Shown here: positions 51,905 through 60,861 of the stretch, piece after piece
How positions within the stretch are numbered: the stretch's first letter is position 1
Layout: every line of letters begins with the position of its first letter
Source of the DNA: Funiculus sociatus GB2-C1
Lineage (GTDB): Bacteria; Cyanobacteriota; Cyanobacteriia; Cyanobacteriales; FACHB-T130
Direction of reading: 5' to 3'
NCBI RefSeq assembly: GCF_039962115.1
Contig: NZ_JAMPKJ010000013.1
Coordinates: 1 to 64,000, forward strand
DNA length: 64,000 nucleotides
Notes under the pieces: model-generated
What the model saw: only the letters and a program-made list of their open reading frames with translations
Told to the model about the DNA's origin: nothing
Database searches by the model: none
Program-made: the position numbers and the translations under genes

Positions 51905-52438
51905 ATGTTGTCCATAAAATCCTCTACACGACGCCTCCTGACTGCTCTGGCGGCGACTGGTTGCTTGCTTGCGGGGTTTTCCACCCTGACTCAGGCGCAG
52001 AATCTGCCTGGATTAACCATCTTTAGTGGTGTAGAGCGGCAAAATCAATTGTCCTACTTTTTGGATTTCGGCGGTCAATCGGATAATTGGGATCGCTATC
52101 GGCTGAAGATTCCCGGCAAGAAAATGGAATTAGGCGCTGCCCAGTTTATCGTTTCTTATCCGGACTACTACAAAGGGAAGTTTGACACTAAAAGCATGGA
52201 GGTGCGTGTCAAAGGTAAAAAGTTTCCCATTCGGGAGGTTAACTGGGACAAAGAGAATCACAAGGTTCTAATTTATATGGAGGAGCCAGTTCCGGCTGGG
52301 AACAATGTAGAATTGGTGTTCTCTAACGTGAAGAACCCGCCTTTTGGGGGAGTTTATTATTTCAACGCTGCCATCCTCACTCCGGGTGATGTACCGTTGC
52401 CGCGTTACCTCGGCACCTGGATTTTGAGTATTAATTAA
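51905..52438 (+). CDS. Exported DUF2808-type protein
   Basis: This 177-residue protein has a signal peptide (RRLLTALAATGCLLAGFSTL, cleavage likely after TQA near residue 31). Its beta-rich domain includes GLTIFSGVERQNQLSYFLDF, GAAQFIVSYPDYYKGKFD and VELVFSNVKNPPFGGVYYFN, matching DUF2808, a secreted cyanobacterial family. The function is unknown. It lies directly upstream of rpmH and points the same way, but a 190-base gap suggests separate transcription. Confidence 0.85.
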   Translation: MLSIKSSTRRLLTALAATGCLLAGFSTLTQAQNLPGLTIFSGVERQNQLSYFLDFGGQSDNWDRYRLKIPGKKMELGAAQFIVSYPDYYKGKFDTKSMEVRVKGKKFPIREVNWDKENHKVLIYMEEPVPAGNNVELVFSNVKNPPFGGVYYFNAAILTPGDVPLPRYLGTWILSIN

Positions 52439-52630
52439 CAACGGAAAAGCAACTTCTCTCACGTCCTTGGCGCAGGCAAGAGGACTGAGAGAGCAAATTA
52501 TTGCAGGCATTTTGCCTGTATGGAGACAGCCTTCCAGCCATTGGGTAAAAGTCCCTCGCAGCGATTTGGTGCTAAGCTAGAGAATTGTGACTTTTTTTTA
52601 CAGCATCAATTGCTATAGGAGTAATCACCG

Positions 52631-52768
52631 ATGACTCAGCGGACTCTCGGCGGCACTAACCGCAAACAAAAAAGAACATCCGGTTTTCGGGCGCGGATGC
52701 GTACCACAAACGGTCAGAACGTTATCAAAGCCCGGAGAAAAAAAGGACGTTATCGCCTTAGCGTTTAG
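52631..52768 (+). CDS. rpmH: 50S ribosomal protein L34
   Basis: This 45-residue protein is too short for a standard 60-codon cut-off. It reads [19 protein letters not shown], then [20 protein letters not shown] and RYRLSV. The Arg/Lys-rich composition and GFRARM-x5-G-x5-AR-R-x2-GR pattern are diagnostic of L34. Its place just before rnpA is the conserved bacterial order. The ATG at 52631 is preceded by ATAGGAGTAA. Confidence 0.97.
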   Translation: MTQRTLGGTNRKQKRTSGFRARMRTTNGQNVIKARRKKGRYRLSV

Positions 52769-52841
52769 GAAGATGGAGGATGAAGGATGAATTAATTTCG
52801 CCTTCAACCTTCTCCAAGCCACCGAGGTAAGGAAGTTTCCA

Positions 52842-53222
52842 GTGGCATTATCGAAAGCAAATCGACTCCGGCATCGGCGAGATTTTACAGCCGTGTATCA
52901 GAGTGGAATGCGGCGCAATACCACTCACTTAACTTTACGAGCGCTAAGGTCGCCGCTTGGGGGCGCAACTGGTGTGGGAACTGGTAAGGTGCCGGCACGG
53001 ATAGGAATATCTATCAGCTTAAAAGTCAGCAAACGAGCAGTAATCCGGAACCGCATCAAGCGACGAATTCGAGCAGCTTTTCGCTGTCTGTTGCCCCGAC
53101 TATCGCCAGGCTGGAGGTTAGTAGTGGTGGTGCGACCGACAGCAGTTGAGTGCGATTATGGTCAAATTTTGCGAGAATTAGAGCAGTTGTTGGCACAAGC
53201 AGAGGTACTAGATGGCGATTAA
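52842..53222 (+). CDS. rnpA: Ribonuclease P protein component
   Basis: RnpA is the protein cofactor of RNase P, needed for 5'-end processing of tRNA. The 126-residue protein starts at GTG 52842 (ALSKANRLRHRRDFTAVYQS). It has the RNA-binding motif RNRIKRRIRAAFR preceded by VSKRAVI and the N-terminal RRDF-x-AVY motif. The central Gly-rich insert (RSPLGGATGVGTGKVPAR) is longer than in Escherichia coli. The last 11 bases overlap the next gene, so translation is probably coupled. Confidence 0.96.
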   Translation: MALSKANRLRHRRDFTAVYQSGMRRNTTHLTLRALRSPLGGATGVGTGKVPARIGISISLKVSKRAVIRNRIKRRIRAAFRCLLPRLSPGWRLVVVVRPTAVECDYGQILRELEQLLAQAEVLDGD

Positions 53223-53610
53223 AGAGGAAACCTTTTATGAAGGTGGGCCGCATATTGGCGATTTGATTATAAATATTCTGTTGGGATTCACAGTAATCTG
53301 TTTGCCGCTGACAGTAGGAGCGATTGTGCGATCGCTGTGGTTGCGCTACCGGATTACCGATCGCCGGATATCGGTGACGGGTGGTTGGATGGGGCGCGAT
53401 CGCACCGACATCATCTACTCAGAAATCGTCAAGGCAGTTAAAGTTCCCAGAGGACTTGGACTCTGGGGTGACATGGTGCTAACCCTCAGAGATGGTAGCC
53501 GTCTAGAACTCAGATCCCTGCCTAGATTCCGGGAAATTTATGATTACATCACCGAGAATGTAGATGCCAGAACCGGGAAACCGGGTGGTTCCTCCAAGTC
53601 GTTAGGGTAG
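53212..53610 (+). CDS. Bacterial PH-domain membrane protein
   Basis: This 132-residue protein has one or two membrane segments (GDLIINILLGFTVICLPLTV). They are followed by a bacterial PH-like (DUF304-type) domain: RYRITDRRISVTGGWMGRDR, VKVPRGLGLWGDMVLTLRDG and LRSLPRFREIYDYI. It starts within the last 11 bases of rnpA. Placement between rnpA and yidC is conserved in cyanobacteria as far as I know. The role is unknown; a link to membrane protein insertion is suggested only by neighbours. Confidence 0.85.
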   Translation: MAIKEETFYEGGPHIGDLIINILLGFTVICLPLTVGAIVRSLWLRYRITDRRISVTGGWMGRDRTDIIYSEIVKAVKVPRGLGLWGDMVLTLRDGSRLELRSLPRFREIYDYITENVDARTGKPGGSSKSLG

Positions 53611-53770
53611 CATTCTTCCTTGCTGAAGAATTTTAGATGGAACATTTAAAATCTAAAATCAGCGCCAGGGAAGCTTTTGTAATGCTATACAACCCCCAAA
53701 ACGAGAAACATTAGATAAATTTAGATTAGATTCACTTCAAGTTACTAGCGCCCTCTTTGACTCAGAACGA

Positions 53771-54934
53771 ATGGACTTTGGTATCGGGTTTCTCTCCAAT
53801 AATGTCATGCTGCCAATCCTGGATTTCTTCTACGGGATTGTGCCAAGCTATGGTCTCGCCATCGTGGCGCTGACACTTGTGATTCGCTTTGCACTCTATC
53901 CACTGAGTGCAGGCTCCATTCGCAATATGCGGCGGATGAAAGTTACTCAACCGCTGATGAAAAAGCGGCAAGAAGAGATTCAGAAACTCTACAAAGACGA
54001 TCCGGCAAAACAGCAGGAAGAAATGAGCAAGCTGTTCAAAGAGTTTGGCAACCCTTTGGCAGGATGCTTCCCTGTGTTGGTGCAAATGCCAGTTCTGTTT
54101 GCCTTGTTCGCCACCTTGCGGGGTTCGCCGTTTTCTGATGTAAACTACTCCGTCAACCTGGAAATATTTCCTCAAGAACAAATTGAACGCATCCAACCGC
54201 AAGCTTTTGTAACCAAACCGCAAAACATTTACTTTACCGATGGCGTTCATGCTCCGATTGCAGCTTTGCTGCCTGGGGGCAATCGCCTTGCGATTGGGGA
54301 AAAAACCAAAGTAGAATTTCAAAGTGTTGAGGGAAAACCCCTGTCCCAACTACTCACCGACTATCCCGAAACCAAGCTGGTGCCTCATTGGAAGGTGACA
54401 AAAGGCGAGGATCGGGTGCGGTTGAATGAAGATGGCACCCTGGAAGCTTTACAGCCTGGGGAAGCAACTATTCAAGGAATAGTTCCGGGACTGGCGGCAG
54501 ATAAGGGATTCCTATTTATTGATGCGCTTGGTCGTGTGGGCGCTTTTGATGACGACGGAACTATCCACTGGGATATCATCGGAATGGTGCTGTTTTTTGG
54601 CATCAGTTTGTATATCAACCAGGTTCTCTCTGGACAGAACAGCGGTTCAGGCGACGCAAACGCACAGCAAGCTACGGTAAACAAAATTACCCCAGTCCTG
54701 TTTTCGGGGATGTTTTTGTTCTTCCCCCTGCCAGCTGGAGTGCTGATGTACATGGTCATTGCCAACATTTTTCAGACCGCTCAGACATTTATTCTGTCGC
54801 GGGAACCACTGCCAGAAAATATCCAAAAAATGGTAGAGGTGCAAGAAAAAGAAACAGAAAAAGAAACAAAATCAAAGGAAAGAGAGGCACTTCCCTTTGA
54901 ACCCGGTCGATCTAAGAAAAAAGCTTCGAGTTAG
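53771..54934 (+). CDS. yidC: Membrane protein insertase YidC (Alb3-type)
   Basis: YidC inserts membrane proteins, including thylakoid proteins, alone or with SecYEG. The 387-residue protein lacks the large N-terminal periplasmic domain of proteobacterial YidC. It has [20 protein letters not shown], with the hydrophilic-groove Arg in [14 protein letters not shown]. Helices follow as [40 protein letters not shown] and [21 protein letters not shown] basic C-terminal tail ends in SRSKK-type residues. An insert of about 100 residues between helices 2 and 3 is larger than in Alb3. It is followed by a jag-like gene two bases after the stop. Confidence 0.95.
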   Translation: MDFGIGFLSNNVMLPILDFFYGIVPSYGLAIVALTLVIRFALYPLSAGSIRNMRRMKVTQPLMKKRQEEIQKLYKDDPAKQQEEMSKLFKEFGNPLAGCFPVLVQMPVLFALFATLRGSPFSDVNYSVNLEIFPQEQIERIQPQAFVTKPQNIYFTDGVHAPIAALLPGGNRLAIGEKTKVEFQSVEGKPLSQLLTDYPETKLVPHWKVTKGEDRVRLNEDGTLEALQPGEATIQGIVPGLAADKGFLFIDALGRVGAFDDDGTIHWDIIGMVLFFGISLYINQVLSGQNSGSGDANAQQATVNKITPVLFSGMFLFFPLPAGVLMYMVIANIFQTAQTFILSREPLPENIQKMVEVQEKETEKETKSKEREALPFEPGRSKKKASS

Positions 54935-54936
54935 CC

Positions 54937-55452
54937 ATGAGCGATCGCATAATGCAGCGGGGTCAACAGTGGCTGGAAGAACTTCTGCGGTTAGGGAAAT
55001 TTCCCACAGGCGTTACAGTCGAAAAGCAAGCGATCGCGCCAGCAATTGACTCGCCAACAGAAGAATCAGGAGTAAGCTACTGGTTGACTATCGACGAAAC
55101 AAAACTAACACCAGCACAAATTCAAGCCTTAATTGGCACTGAAGGTACAGCTCTTGATGCCATCCAGTATCTTGCTAATTCGATTTTGAACCTTGGGCAA
55201 GATCGGGAAAATCAAACAGCTTACACCATTGAACTCGACGGCTATCGGCAAAAGCGGCAAGCAGAACTACTGGAAATGGCTGAATATGCCGCAGGGCAGG
55301 TGCGCCAAACTGGTCAAGAATATGAAATGAAATCATTGTCTTCAGCCGAACGTCGTCAAGTTCATACCTATTTTCAAGAGAGCGAAGATTTAGAAACCTA
55401 CAGTCGAGGCCAGGAGCCAGATCGAAGGTTGGTTGTGCGGCTGAGGAGTTAA
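54937..55452 (+). CDS. jag: Jag/KhpB-type RNA-binding protein with R3H domain
   Basis: This 171-residue protein has a KH-like region (LIGTEGTALDAIQYLANSIL, about residues 67-86). A C-terminal R3H domain follows, with EYEMKSLSSAERRQVHTYFQ and RRLVVRLRS, the Arg-x3-His signature seen in Jag/KhpB RNA-binding proteins. An N-terminal Jag domain is short or missing. It begins two bases after the yidC stop, the conserved yidC-jag order. A strong AT-rich hairpin lies directly behind its stop. Confidence 0.9.
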   Translation: MSDRIMQRGQQWLEELLRLGKFPTGVTVEKQAIAPAIDSPTEESGVSYWLTIDETKLTPAQIQALIGTEGTALDAIQYLANSILNLGQDRENQTAYTIELDGYRQKRQAELLEMAEYAAGQVRQTGQEYEMKSLSSAERRQVHTYFQESEDLETYSRGQEPDRRLVVRLRS

Positions 55453-55507
55453 AAATTAAAAATGAAAAATTAAAAACCTAAGTTTTTAATTTTTCATTTT
55501 TAATTTT
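55452..55507. repeat. Perfect 26-bp AT-rich palindrome after jag
   Basis: The left arm starts AAAATTAAAAATGAAAAATT and ends AAAAAC. It is exactly matched by the right arm ending at 55507, around the loop CTAA. It lies between jag and the yceD-like gene, within a run of same-strand genes, and may attenuate the transcript. Confidence 0.92.
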
Positions 55508-55530
55508 GTAAGAAGGATGGCTGAATCACT

Positions 55531-56037
55531 ATGAAGACGATTTATATTCCGGGATTGACAAAAGCGCCAGAGCGCACCGAAGTAATAGAAATTGATGAGT
55601 TTTTACCGGAACTGGAAACCTTAACCCCAGTGCGCGGCCAGATAAAAGTTACCCATCAAGGAAATTACCTTGAGGTTTCTGCTGTTGCAGAAGCAATTAC
55701 CACGCTTACCTGCCACCGCTGCTTGCAACAGTATAACCACCGCCTAGCCCTTAATACCTCAGAAATGATTTGGCTAGATGAAGCGGCAGAAAAACCGGAT
55801 AGCGGGCCTTTGGAAAGGGAGACACCGCTAGAAGATTTGGTGGAAATGCTGTCGCCATACGGTGATTTTCACCCCGACGTTTGGTTGTACGAACAGCTGT
55901 GTCTGGCAATTCCTCCCAGAAATCTCTGTGACAAAAACTGTTCGGGAATTCAAGCAGGCGATAAAAATGCCTCCGAAACGGCCTCAGATCGACGTTGGGA
56001 GGCTTTAGAAGCGCTCAAGAGACAACTGCCCAAATAG
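55531..56037 (+). CDS. yceD: YceD/DUF177-type protein of large-subunit rRNA accumulation
   Basis: This 168-residue protein matches DUF177 (YceD). It has VSAVAEAITTLTCHRCLQQY with the first Cys pair near residue 60, and CLAIPPRNLCDKNCSG with the second pair near residue 132. The family is linked to 23S rRNA accumulation in bacteria and chloroplasts. It is usually beside rpmF; here it follows jag. The hairpin at 55452 and heptad repeats behind its stop suggest a local transcript boundary. Confidence 0.9.
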   Translation: MKTIYIPGLTKAPERTEVIEIDEFLPELETLTPVRGQIKVTHQGNYLEVSAVAEAITTLTCHRCLQQYNHRLALNTSEMIWLDEAAEKPDSGPLERETPLEDLVEMLSPYGDFHPDVWLYEQLCLAIPPRNLCDKNCSGIQAGDKNASETASDRRWEALEALKRQLPK

Positions 56038-56113
56038 TCATTAGTCATTAGTTATTGGCTAATGGCTAATGGATTTAGAACAAGCGAGCAAATAGCCATT
56101 AGCCATTAGCATT
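56038..56113. repeat. GCTAATG/CATTAGC inverted heptad element
   Basis: TCATTAGTCATTAGTTATTG, then GGCTAATGGCTAATGG, and after a short gap ATAGCCATTAGCCATTAGC. The arms are built of seven-base units and are complementary. It fills most of the gap before the AAA ATPase gene. Confidence 0.75.
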
Positions 56114-56125
56114 GTTAACAACAAT

Positions 56126-57655
56126 ATGAGCTTCAGTGACGAGTTTGAACTGCTCCTACGCGCCCGTTATCCGGCAATTTATATTCCGACTCCCGAAGAG
56201 GAGCGAGTAGAAGCGGTGATCGCACAGTGCGCTCAACGAACGGGCGATCGCGCAGTCTATATCTGGGATTTTGTTGATGGCTACCAAGGCAACCCCAACG
56301 ATGCTGGGTTCGGTCGTCGTAATCCCCTACAAGCATTAGAATTTGTAGAAAAATTACCCGCCTCCTCCCCTGCCATCTTCGTTTTGAGAGATTTTCACCG
56401 CTTTTTAGAAGATATTTCCGTCTCCAGAAAACTTCGGAATTTATCGCGGCGGCTGAAATCCCAGCCAAAAAACATTGTTATTGTGTCGCCGCAAGTTAAT
56501 ATTCCCTCAGACTTGGGTGAAGTTTTGACAGTCATAGAATTTCCCCTGCCAGCACCAGCAGAAATTAAGAACGAAGTAGAACGTCTGCTAGGTGCGACAG
56601 GTAAATCTCTCGGCGGCAAAGTCTTGGATGAACTGGTGCGTTCCTGCCAAGGTTTGTCAATGGATCGGATTCGACGGGTTTTGGCACGGGCGATCGCAAC
56701 CCACGGCGAACTGCGTCCCGAAGACGTGGAACTGGTGCTAGAAGAAAAGCGTCAGAGCATTCGTCAGACGCAGATATTAGAGTTTTATCCGACAACCGAG
56801 AAAATTTCTGATATTGGCGGTTTAGATAACCTGAAAGACTGGCTGCTGCGGCGAGGCGGTGGCTTCTCAGAACGAGCTAGGCAATATGGTTTGCCTTATC
56901 CTAGAGGTTTACTGCTGGTGGGAATTCAGGGAACTGGGAAATCTCTAACAGCAAAAGCGATCGCCCATCACTGGCACCTACCCCTATTGCGCCTAGACGT
57001 TGGGCGACTCTTTGGGGGATTGGTGGGAGAATCAGAATCTCGCACCAGACAGATGATTCAACTCGCAGAAGCCTTGGCTCCCTGTGTACTATGGATAGAT
57101 GAAATTGACAAAGCCTTCTCTGGAATGGATGGTAAAGGAGATGCCGGAACCAGCAACCGCGTTTTTGGCACCTTTATTACCTGGCTAGCAGAAAAAACCT
57201 CACCAGTTTTCGTAGTTGCCACCGCTAACAATATTCAGGCTTTACCGCCGGAAATGCTCCGGAAAGGCAGATTTGATGAAATCTTTTTTGTCGGTTTGCC
57301 AGAAACAGAGGAACGTCGCGCCATTTTTGCGGTACACTTATCCCGACTGCGGCCTCACAACTTGAATAGCTACGATTTAGATCGGCTGGCATACGAGACA
57401 CCGGACTTTTCCGGGGCAGAAATTGAGCAAACGCTTATAGAAGCAATGCACATTGGATTTAGCCAGAACCGAGACTTCACCGTAGATGATATTCTAGAAG
57501 CCGCCAGCCAGATTGTGCCTCTGGCGCGGACTGCAAGCGAGCAAATCCAGTTTCTGCAAGATTGGGCAGCCGCAGGTAAAGCCCGTATGGCTTCGAGACA
57601 CTGTAGTTTGAGTAGTCGCTTTCATAAGTTGCAACAACCGGATTCACCCTCATGA
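56126..57655 (+). CDS. AAA ATPase, Ycf46-like
   Basis: This 509-residue protein has an N-terminal region with a nucleotide-binding-like fold ([20 protein letters not shown]). A AAA domain follows from about residue 225, with Walker [19 protein letters not shown], Walker [13 protein letters not shown] and second-region [20 protein letters not shown]. The combination matches Ycf46, the cyanobacterial and algal plastid ATPase linked to photosynthesis control. It is likely cytoplasmic and hexameric. The stop overlaps the next start by ATGA, so translation of the SH3 gene is coupled. Confidence 0.93.
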   Translation: MSFSDEFELLLRARYPAIYIPTPEEERVEAVIAQCAQRTGDRAVYIWDFVDGYQGNPNDAGFGRRNPLQALEFVEKLPASSPAIFVLRDFHRFLEDISVSRKLRNLSRRLKSQPKNIVIVSPQVNIPSDLGEVLTVIEFPLPAPAEIKNEVERLLGATGKSLGGKVLDELVRSCQGLSMDRIRRVLARAIATHGELRPEDVELVLEEKRQSIRQTQILEFYPTTEKISDIGGLDNLKDWLLRRGGGFSERARQYGLPYPRGLLLVGIQGTGKSLTAKAIAHHWHLPLLRLDVGRLFGGLVGESESRTRQMIQLAEALAPCVLWIDEIDKAFSGMDGKGDAGTSNRVFGTFITWLAEKTSPVFVVATANNIQALPPEMLRKGRFDEIFFVGLPETEERRAIFAVHLSRLRPHNLNSYDLDRLAYETPDFSGAEIEQTLIEAMHIGFSQNRDFTVDDILEAASQIVPLARTASEQIQFLQDWAAAGKARMASRHCSLSSRFHKLQQPDSPS

Positions 57656-58116
57656 GTTTTTCGGGGTTAGTAAAATTTTTAATCGGTTTTTTCCTGGCGA
57701 TATCCCTTTTGGTGGTGGCTAGTGGTGCCACTGCTTATTACTTCCTGACTAAACTCTCAACACCGCCCGCGAAGCCGATGTATGCGAACGATAAATCGGT
57801 GCTGAAAGCCAAGGCAGCGGCGATCGCGTCCAAAAAACCAACACCAGCGTCCTCTGCTCCAGCCACTCCCACTCCTACAGCCTCGACTCCGCTAGAACCA
57901 GGAGCCTACATAGCCAGTGTCACCTGGCCAGAAGGCTTGAGTCTACGGGAGAACCCCAGTCTGGAAGCCAGCCGCGTTGGTGGGGTTGGATTCAATCAGC
58001 GAGTTGTGGTTATAAAAGAAAGTGACGATAAAAGGTGGCAGCAAGTACGCCTAGAAAATGGCGAACAACAAGGTTGGATCAAAGCTGGTAACGTTAAGCG
58101 AGTTGACTCAGAATAA
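57652..58116 (+). CDS. Membrane-anchored SH3-domain protein
   Basis: This 154-residue protein has one N-terminal membrane segment (FLIGFFLAISLLVVASGATA). A Ser/Ala/Pro/Thr-rich linker follows. The bacterial SH3 domain has EGLSLRENPSLEASRVGGVG, ESDDKRWQQVRLENGEQQG and a final WIKAGNVKRV. Such SH3 domains bind cell-wall components. It starts by ATGA overlap with the AAA ATPase gene. The pair may act together at the membrane, which is inference. Confidence 0.87.
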   Translation: MSFSGLVKFLIGFFLAISLLVVASGATAYYFLTKLSTPPAKPMYANDKSVLKAKAAAIASKKPTPASSAPATPTPTASTPLEPGAYIASVTWPEGLSLRENPSLEASRVGGVGFNQRVVVIKESDDKRWQQVRLENGEQQGWIKAGNVKRVDSE

Positions 58117-58715
58117 ACGTAGCAACCAGCAAATTTAAAATTTTCAATGGGGATTTTTCTCTCCCCGACGTAGCGCAGGCATCTTGGGTGCGCTACGTTG
58201 GGATATGGCATTGCCGCGTTCCTAAGAAATGAGCAGTATGTTAAGATTAGCTAAATTTTAATTGCCATATTCTGGCAACTTTTCCAGCAGGTAAAGAGCG
58301 GGTGGTAGGTTGAAAAACCATTACTTACAGCCATTTTCCACCTTACCGATGGATAACAAATTATGTATCACAAAAACTCTAACAAGAAACTGGGATCTGT
58401 TGTTATAGCAGGCTTGAGAAAAGAGAAGCTTCAGTTATTTGCCCCAAACTCAAGGTCAACATTCCCTAGCAGTTATGGTAATTACTGCTTTACCAGTGCT
58501 GCTTTCCTGAGTTTTTGATTCCAAGGGTTTAGTTTAAATGGGTGTGAATGGACAGCTTTTATCCAAAGTAACACCGTCAATTATCATTTTTAATAAACTA
58601 TCCCTGAAGTAAGTAACTATAAACCCTTAAATTGTCGTAAAATAAGCCGAAAACAGCAGCTAAAACATCTATAAGGTGGATTAGCGGCTATTGGTTTTGG
58701 TTTTGCAGGACAATA
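58117..58715. other. Intergenic region before the peptidoglycan-binding cluster
   Basis: Holds the hairpin at 58164-58202. A 51-codon frame from ATG 58363 has no family features and is not called. TAAGGTGGATTAGC near 58674 is close to the next gene, and TTTTGCAGGAC gives a weak ribosome-binding site. Confidence 0.45.
58164..58202 (+). terminator. GC-rich hairpin after the SH3 gene
   Basis: CCCGACGTAGCGCA pairs with TGCGCTACGTTGGG (one G-T pair) around an 11-base loop. It lies 48 bases past the stop. There is no T run, so termination would be weak; it may be a dispersed palindrome. Confidence 0.5.
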
Positions 58716-59579
58716 ATGGAAACCCTTGCATATCTTCATCTGGCAGTAGCCTACGAGGAAACTACAGACGCTGGTACTCCGCCTGTCCTGAAGAAGTTGA
58801 AACTTTTTGAGGGACTAAACTGGCATAAGCTTTCCAGCAAAGCGAGTATGTATATGCTGTCGCTGGCGCTGAATCTAGCTATCCTAAGCGCGATCGCCAG
58901 CGCTAGCGCCATGCAAATAGAGGACAGGGGTGCAGAAGTGACGGCGCTGCAAAATAACTTGATGGCAGCAAAATACTATAAAGGGCCTGTAACTGGATAT
59001 TATGGCAAGTTAACCCAAGCTGCCGTAAAGCGGTTTCAGGCAGCTAATGACTTAGCCGCTGACGGCATAGCGGGTACGCAAACTCTAGCGGCGCTGAAGC
59101 GACACATGGAGGGCGGCAAAAAGAACAAAACCAAGCAGCCGGAAGGCTTGAGTGTCAGCGTGCGTGGACTGCGAATAGGCGACCGCGGTTCCGAAGTCAT
59201 AGAAGCTCAGCAAAGGTTGAAAGCTGCCGGGTTCTACAAAGGCCCTATCGATGGGAAATATGGCGGGCAAACGGCCCGGGCGGTGAAGCGTTTTCAGGTA
59301 GAAAGAGGTTTACGTGTTGACGGCATTGTTGGGAAGGAAACCTGGTTTGCAGCCGCATACCTTGGAAGTTCAAATTCTCCCTACTTGGTGGTAGTCATCC
59401 CTGAAAGTGCCGAGACGCTTTTACAAGTGCGCCAATACGTGTCTAATGCGTATCCAAAGGATTCGAGGCAGGATGCAGATATTTATGCAGGGACATTTCC
59501 CAATCCGTCTAGCGCCGAAGGCCAAGCCGAAATGCTGCGATCGCGTGGGTTGCAAGCAAGGGTTGTTTACTTACCGTAG
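58716..59579 (+). CDS. Peptidoglycan-binding protein 1 with SPOR-like end (METLAY family)
   Basis: This 287-residue protein begins METLAYLHLAVAYEETTDAG, a signature shared with the next two genes. A membrane or signal segment follows at about residues 45-65 (ASMYMLSLALNLAILSAIAS). Two PG_binding_1 domains follow: VTALQNNLMAAKYYKGPVTG (about 75) and VIEAQQRLKAAGFYKGPIDG (about 165). A C-terminal SPOR-like domain (YLVVVIPESAETLLQVRQYV, then AEMLRSRGLQARVVY) would bind denuded glycan strands. It is likely exported or anchored at the wall. First of three tandem paralogues. Confidence 0.87.
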   Translation: METLAYLHLAVAYEETTDAGTPPVLKKLKLFEGLNWHKLSSKASMYMLSLALNLAILSAIASASAMQIEDRGAEVTALQNNLMAAKYYKGPVTGYYGKLTQAAVKRFQAANDLAADGIAGTQTLAALKRHMEGGKKNKTKQPEGLSVSVRGLRIGDRGSEVIEAQQRLKAAGFYKGPIDGKYGGQTARAVKRFQVERGLRVDGIVGKETWFAAAYLGSSNSPYLVVVIPESAETLLQVRQYVSNAYPKDSRQDADIYAGTFPNPSSAEGQAEMLRSRGLQARVVYLP

Positions 59580-59649
59580 CAACTCTTAGGAATAGCTATT
59601 TGATGAATTTTTTCGGCTAGACTGGCGAGATAAATATACTGCAATAACC

Positions 59650-60603
59650 GTGGAAACCCTAGCATATCTTCATATTTCCTTAGCCTACGAGACACCCAAG
59701 GAACTGAGTTTTTCTCCTATCTGGAACAACCAGAAACTTTTTGCCGGACTGAATTGGAAAAAACTTTCTAGCAGAGCGAGTATTCATTTTCTATCGCTGG
59801 CCGTTTCCTTGGTGGTGTTGGGGATGGCTTCGGATGCGTTGGCACAGAGGGTGCTTCAGCAAGGAAGTAGAGATCCGGAGGTGGCAGAAGTCCAACGACG
59901 TTTGCAAGATTTGAACTACTTCAGGGGATCTATCACTGGCTTTTTTGGTTCGCAGACCAGAGCAGCTGTAATCGAATTCCAGAGAAATAATGGACTGGCA
60001 CCGGATGGCGAGGTTGGTTCGGCAACCAGAGCAGCATTATTTAACGTTATGCGGCCCCAGAGCCAACAATACAATTTTGAGTTTGGAAATGACGCATTGC
60101 CGCGTCTCACAGACGATTCTTCTAATTTTGACAGACAATTAGATACAAACAACCTTGGTGAAAGAGACGTATTTCGAGAAGGCGATCGCGCTTTTAATCG
60201 GCGGGTTCAGCTACGGTTGAGACAGTTGCGTTACAACCCTGGCCCCATCGATGGAATTATTGGTCCACAAACCAGGCAGGCGATCAGGGACTTTCAAAGA
60301 GATAGGGATATATTCGCTGACGGTCGTCTCGATCGGGAAACTCTGGAGGAATTGGGAGTCCGTCGTGCTGTTGCTAGAAATCGTCCCCTTTCCTATGTAG
60401 TAATCGTACCAGGGAGCGAAAACGAACTGGATAATGTGCGCCAGTGTTTGCGTTTGCGTGTTGGTTCTGTGAATTTTAGGACAGATTCGAGATTAGGGAA
60501 TTACGTTCAAACAGGCGCATTTCCTGACTACAACAGGGCTGAAAGTCAGTCCGAGTTTTTGCGCTCGTGTGGACTTGATGCACGGGTAGTCTACCGCCAA
60601 TAG
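59650..60603 (+). CDS. Peptidoglycan-binding protein 2 with SPOR-like end (METLAY family)
   Basis: This 317-residue protein starts at GTG 59650 (ETLAYLHISLAYETPKELSF). It shares the N-terminal signature and the WKKLSSRAS membrane lead-in of its neighbours. Two PG_binding_1 domains are at about 80 (EVAEVQRRLQDLNYFRGSIT) and about 180 (RVQLRLRQLRYNPGPIDGII). The SPOR-like end has YVVIVPGSENELDNVRQCLR and FLRSCGLDARVVYRQ, close to gene 1 though divergent. An Asn/Asp/Gln-rich linker separates the PG domains. It lies 70 bases after gene 1. Confidence 0.87.
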   Translation: METLAYLHISLAYETPKELSFSPIWNNQKLFAGLNWKKLSSRASIHFLSLAVSLVVLGMASDALAQRVLQQGSRDPEVAEVQRRLQDLNYFRGSITGFFGSQTRAAVIEFQRNNGLAPDGEVGSATRAALFNVMRPQSQQYNFEFGNDALPRLTDDSSNFDRQLDTNNLGERDVFREGDRAFNRRVQLRLRQLRYNPGPIDGIIGPQTRQAIRDFQRDRDIFADGRLDRETLEELGVRRAVARNRPLSYVVIVPGSENELDNVRQCLRLRVGSVNFRTDSRLGNYVQTGAFPDYNRAESQSEFLRSCGLDARVVYRQ

Positions 60604-60861
60604 TAAAAATATGATAAGATTACCAGCCTATTAATCAACTAGCTAGACTGGCGGTAAAAAATATAAGATGCCAGAAAACTAAAGCTTCCTATTTGAATAC
60701 AAGAATATCTTCAACCCGAAGCAGTGCTGAAAGGCAATATGCGCTTATACAATCTTATCGGCTGGATGCAGTGAAAGAGTCCCCCTGATAGTTACTATAA
60801 GTGTGTCTATTTGTTGAAATTGACCTGCTAAACTTGCTATCAAAAGAAGCCCTAGATAATT
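60604..60861. other. Intergenic region between paralogues 2 and 3
   Basis: AT-rich with no supported gene. A TCAAAAGAAGCCC tract near 60840 gives a weak ribosome-binding site for the next gene. Confidence 0.4.

Noticed and set aside
58363..58518. 51-codon frame before the peptidoglycan-binding cluster
   Set aside because: No ribosome-binding site, no recognisable motif and no conserved neighbour coupling.
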